DNA of 64,000 nucleotides from Candidatus Woesearchaeota archaeon (GTDB taxonomy: Archaea > Nanobdellota > Nanobdellia > Woesearchaeales > ARS49), in contig JAFCDQ010000001.1 in the NCBI GenBank assembly GCA_017609645.1, forward strand, positions 372,001-436,000. The letters are read 5' to 3'. A program made the position numbers and the translations under genes. Under the pieces are notes generated by a model, which did not search any database, was not told the DNA's origin, and saw only the letters and a program-made list of their open reading frames with translations. This document shows, in pieces, positions 57,382 through 64,000 of this stretch (positions are counted from its first letter, which is position 1; the number at the start of each line of letters is the position of its first letter).

Positions 57382-58073
57382 TTTTTCACCTTCTTATCTT
57401 TAATTATCATTCCATCCTTTAACTGGACAACTCTTTTGGCATATTTAACCAAATGAATATCATGTGTAATAAGAATAACAGTCTTGCCTTCTTTCTTATT
57501 CAACTCTCCTAAAAAATTCATCACAAACTTACCTGTTTCACTATCAAGATTGCCAGTAGGTTCGTCAGCAAGAATCACTTCAGGATCATTTGACAAAGCT
57601 CTTGCAATAGCAACCCTTTGCTGCTGACCGCCGCTAAGTTCAGTAGGCTTATGATGCGTTCTATCACCTAACCCAAGAATTTTTAACAACTTTTCAGCGC
57701 GTTCTTTAGCAAAGCTGCTTGGTTCATTAATAAATTCCATAGGCAGCATAACATTCTGCAAAGCAGACAATGTGGGGATAAGATTAAACTGCTGAAAAAT
57801 AAAACCAATAGTTTCTCCTCTTAACTCAGCAAGAGAAGATTCTCTCATCTCTTCAATCTTCTTGCCTTTCAAATAAATAGCGCCTTTAGAAGGAACATCC
57901 AAAGCGCCAACAAGATTCATCATAGTGCTCTTACCAGAACCACTAGGACCTGTAATAGCAACAAAATCTCCTTTATTTATATCTAGATTTATTTTTTTTA
58001 AAACAGTAAGAGGGCCTGCTCTACCCATATCATAAATTTTCCAAACATTAGATAATTTTAATATTGAATCCAT
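57378..58073 (-). CDS. MacB/LolD-type ABC transporter ATPase
   Basis: 231 residues from ATG 58073. Walker A Gly-Pro-Ser-Gly-Ser-Gly-Lys-Ser (about 37-44), signature Leu-Ser-Gly-Gly-Gln-Gln-Gln-Arg (about 142-149), Walker B Val-Ile-Leu-Ala-Asp-Glu-Pro-Thr-Gly-Asn-Leu-Asp and the switch His (Ile-Thr-His-Asp) are intact. First gene of the ATPase/CARDB/permease operon; starts two bases after the PEP synthase stop. Confidence 0.93.
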   Translation of the reverse strand: MDSILKLSNVWKIYDMGRAGPLTVLKKINLDINKGDFVAITGPSGSGKSTMMNLVGALDVPSKGAIYLKGKKIEEMRESSLAELRGETIGFIFQQFNLIPTLSALQNVMLPMEFINEPSSFAKERAEKLLKILGLGDRTHHKPTELSGGQQQRVAIARALSNDPEVILADEPTGNLDSETGKFVMNFLGELNKKEGKTVILITHDIHLVKYAKRVVQLKDGMIIKDKKVKK

Positions 58074-58074
58074 C

Positions 58075-60483
58075 TTATTTCTCGAGCTTAGCAACCTGCA
58101 TTCTGACCTTGATAATTGCGTCAGGGGTTAGGCTCATGCTGTCAATATGATTTTCAACTAAGAATTTAACAATTTCAGGATAAGTAGAAGGAGAATCACC
58201 GCAGATTCCAATTTTCTTCTTATGTTTTCTTGCTATTCTGATAACTTGCTCAATCATCTTTAGAACAGCAGGGTTTCTTTCGTCGAAAAGATGGCTGATT
58301 AATTCTGAATCACGGTCAATTCCTAATGTCAGTTGAGTTAAGTCATTGCTTCCAATGCTGAAACCATCAAAGATTTTAGCAAAATCCTCTGCAAGAATAA
58401 CATTACTAGGAACTTCACACATAACATAAACTTCTAAACCATCTTGATGCTGTTTTAAACCATGTTCAGACATAACTTTCAAAACTTTTTTGCCTTCATC
58501 AACAGTTCTACACATAGGAACCATAACCTTGACATTCTTTAAACCAAATTCTTTTCTAACCCTGTTAATTGCCTTGCATTCTAAAGCAAAAGCTTTCTTA
58601 TAATCGTCGCTATAATATCTTGATGCTCCTCTCCAGCCAAGCATAGGATTTTCTTCCTTAGGCTCAAAAAATTTACCACCAATTAAATTTCTATACTCAT
58701 TACTCTTGAAATCTGAAAGCCTTACAATAACGGGCTTTGGATAAAATGCAGCAGCAATCATGGCAATGCCAAAAGCAAGTTTTTCAATAAAGAATTCTTT
58801 TTTGTTATCATAACCAACTGTTAATTTTTTTATTTTGTCTTTAACTTCTTTATCTTTTAATTCTTTAAAATTTAACAAAGCTAATGGATGTATCTTGATG
58901 TATTCATTAATAATAAATTCTTCACGTGCTAAGCCAACACCATCATTAGGCAAAAAGCTCAACTCAAAAGCTTCATCAGGAGTGCCAAGATTCATCATAA
59001 TCTTAGTCTTTGTTTTAGGAATCTTCTTTAAAAAAATCTTATTAACTTTAAATTTAAGTTTACCTTCATAAACTCTGCCTTCTTCACCTTCTGAACAAGA
59101 AACAGTAATCTGTTTTTTATTTTTTATATTTTCAGTAGCGTCATTACAACCGACAATGCAAGGCAAGCCAAGTTCTCTACTGACAATAGCTGCATGAGAT
59201 GTTCTTCCGCCTTTATTTGTAACAATTGCGCTGGCTATACGCATCGCAGGAACCCAATCAGGATCAGTCATGTTAGTAACAAGCACTTCTCCATGCTTGA
59301 ACTGATGAATGTCCTTAGCATCTTTAATAATATGAGATTTGCCCTGGCCAATTTTCGTGCCAACACTTTTACCAGAGCATAACAATTTACCTTTACCTAA
59401 TAACTTATATTCCTCAAGAACATTAACATCTTTCTGACTTTGAACTGTTTCTGGACGAGCTTGAACAATAAATAATTCACCTGTCTTACCGTCCTTAGCC
59501 CACTCCATATCCATAGGCGTAAACTTTTTATGTTTTTTAGAATAATGATCTTCAATAATAATCGCCCATTTTGCAAGCTTTAACGCTTCTAAATCAGAAA
59601 TACAAAAATTTTCTCTTTCACTTTTAGACGTAGGAACTTGCTTAATAGGTTTATGACTATCATGAGAATAAACGATTTTTTTTGCTTTAGAACCAACTTT
59701 TTTGCTAATAAGAGAATGGTAACCTTGCTTTAAAGTAGGCTTGAAAATATAAAATTCATCAGGATTAACCAAACCTTGAACAACACTCTCGCCAAGACCG
59801 TAACTTCCATTAATAAAAACCGCATCTTTAAAACCAGTTTCAGTATCAATACTAAACATAACTCCAGAACTTGACAAGTCACTTCTAACCATTCTCTGAA
59901 CTCCGACGCTCAAAGCAACTGTCATATGATTAAATTTATTTTCAATTCTATAAGCAATGGCTCTGTTAGTGAAAAGACTGGCAAAACATTTCTTTACAGC
60001 AACAAGTAAAGAATTAATTCCGGTAATGTTAAGAAAAGTCTCTTGCTGACCTGCAAAAGAAGCAGTTGGCAAGTCTTCTGCTGTTGCAGAACTTCTTACT
60101 GCAACATCAACATTTTTGATTTTGCTAAGTTTAGATAATTTCGTGTAAGCAATCGTAATTTCTTTGATGAGTTCTTCTGGAAGTTTGCAAGACATAATAA
60201 TATCCCTGCATTTCTTACCTGCTTTGCTTAAACTTTTTACATTCTTTGCGCTAATTCCTCTTAAAGCAGATTTTAATTTTTTTTCAACTTTATTAATTTT
60301 AAGAACCTGCCAATAAGCATGAGACGTAGTAGCAAAACCATAAGGAATCTTAATACCTTTTTTTGTAAGAGTTTGATACATCTCACCAAGGCTTGCATTC
60401 TTGCCACCAACTAAAGGAACATCATCTATATCAAGTTCTTTGAACCATAAAACAAGCTTCTTAGCTCTATTTTTACCTGCCAC
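58075..60483 (-). CDS. ppsA: Phosphoenolpyruvate synthase
   Basis: 802 residues, full length. It makes PEP from pyruvate, ATP and water. The nucleotide-binding domain starts Val-Gly-Gly-Lys-Asn-Ala-Ser-Leu-Gly-Glu-Met (22-32), the phosphohistidine is in Gly-Gly-Arg-Thr-Ser-His-Ala-Ala (about 420-427), and the catalytic Cys is in Gly-Ile-Cys-Gly-Asp-Ser-Pro-Ser near 759. This suggests gluconeogenesis or a PEP-pyruvate switch, more than a minimal symbiont would need. The ABC operon begins two bases after it. Confidence 0.96.
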   Translation of the reverse strand: MAGKNRAKKLVLWFKELDIDDVPLVGGKNASLGEMYQTLTKKGIKIPYGFATTSHAYWQVLKINKVEKKLKSALRGISAKNVKSLSKAGKKCRDIIMSCKLPEELIKEITIAYTKLSKLSKIKNVDVAVRSSATAEDLPTASFAGQQETFLNITGINSLLVAVKKCFASLFTNRAIAYRIENKFNHMTVALSVGVQRMVRSDLSSSGVMFSIDTETGFKDAVFINGSYGLGESVVQGLVNPDEFYIFKPTLKQGYHSLISKKVGSKAKKIVYSHDSHKPIKQVPTSKSERENFCISDLEALKLAKWAIIIEDHYSKKHKKFTPMDMEWAKDGKTGELFIVQARPETVQSQKDVNVLEEYKLLGKGKLLCSGKSVGTKIGQGKSHIIKDAKDIHQFKHGEVLVTNMTDPDWVPAMRIASAIVTNKGGRTSHAAIVSRELGLPCIVGCNDATENIKNKKQITVSCSEGEEGRVYEGKLKFKVNKIFLKKIPKTKTKIMMNLGTPDEAFELSFLPNDGVGLAREEFIINEYIKIHPLALLNFKELKDKEVKDKIKKLTVGYDNKKEFFIEKLAFGIAMIAAAFYPKPVIVRLSDFKSNEYRNLIGGKFFEPKEENPMLGWRGASRYYSDDYKKAFALECKAINRVRKEFGLKNVKVMVPMCRTVDEGKKVLKVMSEHGLKQHQDGLEVYVMCEVPSNVILAEDFAKIFDGFSIGSNDLTQLTLGIDRDSELISHLFDERNPAVLKMIEQVIRIARKHKKKIGICGDSPSTYPEIVKFLVENHIDSMSLTPDAIIKVRMQVAKLEK

Positions 60484-60576
60484 AAATACACCTCTTTTCA
60501 GGCTATAATATGAGAATAGGGTATATAAATGTTATTGAAGATAAACTTTAAAAACATCAGAACTAATTAATTCTTA

Positions 60577-61239
60577 ATGGAGTTAAAAAAGAGGTATGCT
60601 GGAGATAAAGAAGCACTTCTTAGAAGATGGCCTGATATAGAGAAAAAGGTAAAAAACGCATTCTTAAAAGTTCCAAGAGAATTATTCATAGAAAAAGAAC
60701 TAGCAATACATGCATATGATGACACTCCTTTGCCAATTCCAGCAGATCAAACAATCAGCCAACCAACAACTGTTATTAGGATGTTAAATGAATTAGATTT
60801 GAAAAAAGGACAAAAAGTTTTGGAAATAGGTGCGGGAAGCGGATATAATGCAGCAATAATGTCAAAATTAGTAGGAAATGAAGGAAAAGTAATCAGCATT
60901 GAAATAATTCCTGAATTAGTCAAGTTTGCAAAAGACAACATAAAAAAAGCAAAAATAACAAACGTCAAGATTGTAAAAGCAGATGGCAGCAAAGGATATC
61001 TTAAAGAAAAACCATATGACAGAATAATATGCACTGCAGCAAGCCCAAAAATACCTAAAGCTTGGAAAGAACAACTAAAAAATGGCGGAATATTATTAAC
61101 CCCGGTAGGCGATTTATACGGGCAAGTAATGGTCAAAGTCAAAAGAATAAACAAAAATTATGAAATAGATGAACTAGGACATTACCTGTTTGTTCCATTA
61201 AGAGGCAAACATGGATTTAAATTAAAAAAGAAAAAATAA
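60577..61239 (+). CDS. pcm: Protein-L-isoaspartate O-methyltransferase
   Basis: 220 residues, complete. It repairs damaged aspartyl residues in proteins using SAM. Asp-Gln-Thr-Ile-Ser-Gln-Pro (about 59-65) and Leu-Glu-Ile-Gly-Ala-Gly-Ser-Gly-Tyr-Asn-Ala (about 84-94) are the family motifs. TATA-like ACTTTAAAAAC is about 28 bases before the start. Confidence 0.95.
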   Translation: MELKKRYAGDKEALLRRWPDIEKKVKNAFLKVPRELFIEKELAIHAYDDTPLPIPADQTISQPTTVIRMLNELDLKKGQKVLEIGAGSGYNAAIMSKLVGNEGKVISIEIIPELVKFAKDNIKKAKITNVKIVKADGSKGYLKEKPYDRIICTAASPKIPKAWKEQLKNGGILLTPVGDLYGQVMVKVKRINKNYEIDELGHYLFVPLRGKHGFKLKKKK

Positions 61240-61241
61240 TA

Positions 61242-62042
61242 TTATCTTCGTCTTTTCTTAGATCTCTTTTTTCTCACTGGCGTTTTTCTTGACTTTCTTC
61301 TTTTACTAACTTTTTTCTTGATTTTTCTTTTGACTCTCTTTATGCCTTTCTTTACTCTTTTTTTTGCTTTTCTGACTTTGCGTTTTACTTTTCTCTTAAC
61401 TCTTCTTACGCCTTTCTTTACTTTTCTCTTAACAGCTCTTCTGACTTTTGATTTAGCAGCTTTTTTCTTAATTTTTCTTTTGACTCTTCTTACGCCTTTC
61501 TTTACTTTTCTTTTTGTTTTTCTTACTTTTCTTTTTATTTTTCTTTTGACTCTTCTTATTCCTCTTTTTACTTTTCTTTTTGTTTTTCTTACTTTTCTCT
61601 TAACAACTTTTCTTTTGATTCTTCTTATGCCTTTCTTTACTCTTTTTTTTGCTTTTCTTACTTTTCGTTTAACAGCTCTTTTGACTTTTGATTTAGCAAC
61701 TTTTCTTTTGAGTCTTCTTACGCCTTTTTTTATTTTTCTTTTTGCTTTTCTAACTTTTCGCTTAACAGCTCTTTTGACTCTTTTATTTACAGCTTTTCTC
61801 ACTTTAGGAATAAATTTTCTAGCTTTCTTAATCTCATAATCTAATTCTTGTGCAGCAAACTTCCTGAATTTTTCCTGCTCTCTTTTTAATTCTTTAATCA
61901 CAGCTTTTAACAATCTCTTAGCTTCTTTCTTGTTAATCAAGCCATTGCCTAAAAGAGTTTTCATCTCTTTCTTTGCTTTACTCTTAGCTTTTTTAGCAGC
62001 TTTCGCGCCACCTAACAAACTTTTAAAAATTCCAGTTTTCAT
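61242..62042 (-). CDS. Giant Lys/Arg repeat protein (H1-like nucleic-acid-binding)
   Basis: 266 residues from ATG 62042, set by GAGGTGAG nine bases upstream. Residues 1-90 form a helical, phasin-like domain (Lys-Thr-Leu-Leu-Gly-Asn-Gly-Leu-Ile-Asn-Lys-Lys-Glu-Ala). From about 90 to the end there are six or seven imperfect units of 22-35 residues built on Arg-Lys-Val-Arg-Lys-x-Lys-Arg-x-Val-Lys-Lys-Gly-Val-Arg-Arg. The charge is extreme. Likely a chromatin or RNA-compacting protein, or a membrane-surface protein. Confidence 0.7.
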   Translation of the reverse strand: MKTGIFKSLLGGAKAAKKAKSKAKKEMKTLLGNGLINKKEAKRLLKAVIKELKREQEKFRKFAAQELDYEIKKARKFIPKVRKAVNKRVKRAVKRKVRKAKRKIKKGVRRLKRKVAKSKVKRAVKRKVRKAKKRVKKGIRRIKRKVVKRKVRKTKRKVKRGIRRVKRKIKRKVRKTKRKVKKGVRRVKRKIKKKAAKSKVRRAVKRKVKKGVRRVKRKVKRKVRKAKKRVKKGIKRVKRKIKKKVSKRRKSRKTPVRKKRSKKRRR

Positions 62043-62112
62043 GAAACTCACCTCATTTATTATTGTTAAAAGCAAAAGTAGTTTATAAAGATTTAGTTTT
62101 AATTTCTAAAAG

Positions 62113-63747
62113 TTAGTGTATAGGTAATTTAGGCTCGCGAATAATAGACAAAAACAAAGGAACCATCAAAATACCTGCAAGAATCAAACCAATAATACTC
62201 AATACAGGATAACCATCAATAAAAGGACCAATCTCAATCAACATAGCAGACGCAATAATCAAAGCAGTAATTATCAAAGCATAAGCCAAACGATTGCTAC
62301 TGCTAGAAATATTAAAACCAATCCGTCTAAAATGAGAATCATCCAGATTAAATTCAAACCTGCCAGAATCAAGCTTTTCAATTAATTCAAGACCTTTTTG
62401 CGGAATATCCTTAGCATTTTCAAACATTTTTTTTGTTTCTGAAATAAAATATTTCTTCAAAGCAGCAGGAGACTTAAACTTTGAAAGAAGCTTAGAAGCT
62501 TTTTTTTTAGTATAACCAACAAAGTTAAACTTAGGGTCAATATACAAACAAGTTCCTTCAGCAGTAACCAATGCCTTTGCAAACAAAACAGAATTCTCAG
62601 GAACAGAAAAATTATTGTTAGTGCAGGCAACAAACAAATGATAAAGCGCATGTGTTGCTTTAGCTTCTTTTCCCTGCCCTGTATACCATTCATTAACAAT
62701 CTTATAAACATCATGCTTTAATCTCGACATATTCGTATCCCTGCTAGAAGAACCATACTTTAATAAAACTCTAAAAATAGCATCAGGATCTTTATTAATA
62801 ACTGCATTATACAGCAGCAATCCAAGCATCTTCAAATTCTTGTTAATAAAACCAACAATACCAAAATCAATAATGCCTACCTTTCCTTCTTTCATAACAA
62901 TAACATTACCAGGATGCAAGTCACCATGAAAAAAACCATAATCAAAAACTTCTTTCATCAGTTCGTTAAGAATGACTTCAGCTAATTTTTTATCAGGATG
63001 TCTAAATTCTGAAAGTTTTTTGCCAGGTAAATAATCCATAACTAAAATTTTTTTATTAGTAGCAGGCCAGTACACCTTAGGAACAACAATCTTTGCAGAA
63101 TGGCGCTGTTTGCAAAAACGCTCAATATTTCTGGCTTCAAAAATAAGATTCAATTCATTATTAGTGTAACGCTCAAACTCATCAATAATTACCTTAGGCT
63201 TAACAGGAAGATTATTAAGACGATTCTCCAGCTTAGAAGCAATAAAACGCAAAACCTCAATATCTGCGTCAAATTTATCCTTAATACCAGGTCTTAAAAC
63301 TTTTATAACAACATCTCTGCCATTAATTAATTTAGCTTTATGCACTTGCGCAACACTAGCGCTGCCAACAGGTTTAGGATCAATATGCTTGAAAACTTTA
63401 TTAATATCTTTACCAAGATTTTTCTCAATCTGTTTTTTAATGACTGAAAACTTTTCAGGATTAGCTTGGTCCAACAATTTCTTGAATTCATCACAAAATT
63501 CGATAGGAACAAGATCAGGCCTTATGCTAAGCAGCTGGCCAAGCTTAACAAAAGCACCACCTAGCTCCTCCATAGACTCGCGAAGCCTGACAGCAAGATC
63601 ATCAACCCTTTTTTTATCCATCAAAAATCTTTTTGTGAAAGGCAAATGCAGTTTTAAATTAAGTTCATCAATCAAGAAACCAAGACCATTTTTTAATAAA
63701 ACTCTGACAACTCTTGCAATACGCTTCAACTCTTTTTTTTTCATCAA
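62113..63747 (-). CDS. UbiB/ABC1 atypical kinase
   Basis: 544 residues. The KxGQ-type motif Lys-Leu-Gly-Gln (about 47-50), Ala-Ser-Val-Ala-Gln-Val-His (P-loop replacement, about 111-117), the lysine in Val-Val-Ile-Lys-Val-Leu, catalytic His-Gly-Asp-Leu-His-Pro-Gly-Asn (about 274-281) and Ile-Asp-Phe-Gly (about 292) are all present. Two membrane helices close the protein (about 480-525). In other organisms UbiB helps quinone or isoprenoid lipid handling at the membrane. Confidence 0.92.
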   Translation of the reverse strand: MMKKKELKRIARVVRVLLKNGLGFLIDELNLKLHLPFTKRFLMDKKRVDDLAVRLRESMEELGGAFVKLGQLLSIRPDLVPIEFCDEFKKLLDQANPEKFSVIKKQIEKNLGKDINKVFKHIDPKPVGSASVAQVHKAKLINGRDVVIKVLRPGIKDKFDADIEVLRFIASKLENRLNNLPVKPKVIIDEFERYTNNELNLIFEARNIERFCKQRHSAKIVVPKVYWPATNKKILVMDYLPGKKLSEFRHPDKKLAEVILNELMKEVFDYGFFHGDLHPGNVIVMKEGKVGIIDFGIVGFINKNLKMLGLLLYNAVINKDPDAIFRVLLKYGSSSRDTNMSRLKHDVYKIVNEWYTGQGKEAKATHALYHLFVACTNNNFSVPENSVLFAKALVTAEGTCLYIDPKFNFVGYTKKKASKLLSKFKSPAALKKYFISETKKMFENAKDIPQKGLELIEKLDSGRFEFNLDDSHFRRIGFNISSSSNRLAYALIITALIIASAMLIEIGPFIDGYPVLSIIGLILAGILMVPLFLSIIREPKLPIH

Positions 63748-63799
63748 CTATATATAAAACACTAAACATTTTTAAATGCTTCTCTGTTTTTCTAGGCTA

Positions 63800-64000
63800 A
63801 TGACAGAACTAATCATAACAGAAAAGCCAAATGCAAGCAAAAGAATAGCAGAAGCTTTAGCAGATAAAAAACCAACAAAACTCACTAATCAAGGCGTTGC
63901 ATACTACACATTAACGCATAAAGGAAAAGACATACTCGTCGCTTGCGCAGTAGGACACTTATTTGGACTGACAGAAAAAGTCAAATCAAAAAATTTTGCA
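63800..64000 (+). CDS. topA: DNA topoisomerase IA (3' end outside window)
   Basis: The first 67 codons are visible from ATG 63800, with TTTTTAAATG about 28 bases upstream. Glu-Leu-Ile-Ile-Thr-Glu-Lys-Pro-Asn-Ala-Ser-Lys-Arg-Ile-Ala-Glu-Ala is the TOPRIM start of archaeal topoisomerase I, and Ala-Val-Gly-His-Leu-Phe-Gly-Leu follows near 51-58. The gene runs off the right edge. Type III topoisomerases share this start, so the subtype is open. Confidence 0.88.
   Translation, partial: MTELIITEKPNASKRIAEALADKKPTKLTNQGVAYYTLTHKGKDILVACAVGHLFGLTEKVKSKNFA

Noticed and set aside
61318-61839. Plus-strand 173-codon frame of Phe and Leu
   Set aside because: It is the antisense of the Lys/Arg repeat gene; the composition follows from that and there is no promoter or ribosome-binding site.

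Overview
The window is AT-rich archaeal DNA, packed with genes on both strands. The domain is fixed by the archaeal/eukaryotic-type information genes: ABCE1, aEF-1beta, TFS, uS15, a Trm1-type tRNA dimethyltransferase, Dph5, an NMD3-like protein, NucS, an XPD-type helicase, a His-type signal peptidase and archaeal SecF-SecD. Many genes are leaderless, with a TATA element about 27 bases upstream of the start codon. Genes inside operons carry GGTG/GAGGT Shine-Dalgarno sequences. Shortened informational proteins (RqcH without its last domain, NMD3 without its zinc fingers), fused enzymes and many lineage-specific membrane or coiled-coil proteins suggest a DPANN archaeon of the Woesearchaeota/Pacearchaeota type. 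That placement is inference.

Layout. 0-5.7 kb: a PGF-pre-PGF membrane protein cut by the window edge, a repeat-containing lipoprotein, a UbiA-type prenyltransferase and an amino-acid permease. 5.7-9.8 kb: three intron-bearing tRNA or tRNA-like genes around a free-standing LAGLIDADG endonuclease gene, then TrmI, three small unknown genes and SurE. 9.8-15.2 kb: a membrane-anchored kinase-like fusion, a PhoU/AbrB regulator, ABCE1, a degenerate Nudix protein, a hairpin-repeat locus and a zinc microprotein. 15.2-19.3 kb: tRNA-Thr, a paralogous secreted pair, an RsmC-like methyltransferase, a degenerate DHH protein, a Lys-only peptide, a site-2 protease and a cupin. 19.3-28 kb: secF-secD with two SMR-like half-transporters, an MFS carrier, truncated RqcH, a TRASH protein with Trm1, and an FKBP/aEF-1beta/Zn-ribbon operon. 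28-35.5 kb: a 1078-residue coiled coil and a pyrimidine cluster (tandem OPRT, PyrF, PyrC). 35.5-45.8 kb: RtcA, secreted acidic proteins, a membrane winged-helix regulator, DUF460, an NMD3-like protein, signal peptidase, TFS, a toxin-antitoxin-like pair, NucS, kinase-like/dCMP deaminase opposite thymidylate kinase, and the largest hairpin-repeat array. 45.8-52 kb: Dph5, two intron-bearing tRNA-Gln genes, PAP2, an unknown nuclease-like protein, SuhB-like, uS15 with a structured leader, and a third repeat locus. 52-64 kb: XPD, a solitary 5S rRNA gene, a MacB-type ABC operon, PEP synthase, PCMT, a giant basic repeat protein, a UbiB kinase and the start of topoisomerase I.

The most unusual signal is a family of short intergenic hairpins: eight copies at three loci. 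Flanks (ATAG ... GTATTAATG) and apex (CAAGG) are conserved, while the 3-4 base arms differ between copies and are perfectly complementary in all eight. This is the mark of a hairpin maintained by compensatory change. I do not recognise the family. Other notable signals are introns or intron-like insertions in all six tRNA genes, a tRNA-Gln(CTG) with C instead of U at position 33, an aberrant type II tRNA beside the homing endonuclease gene, and a set of domain-loss and domain-fusion proteins.
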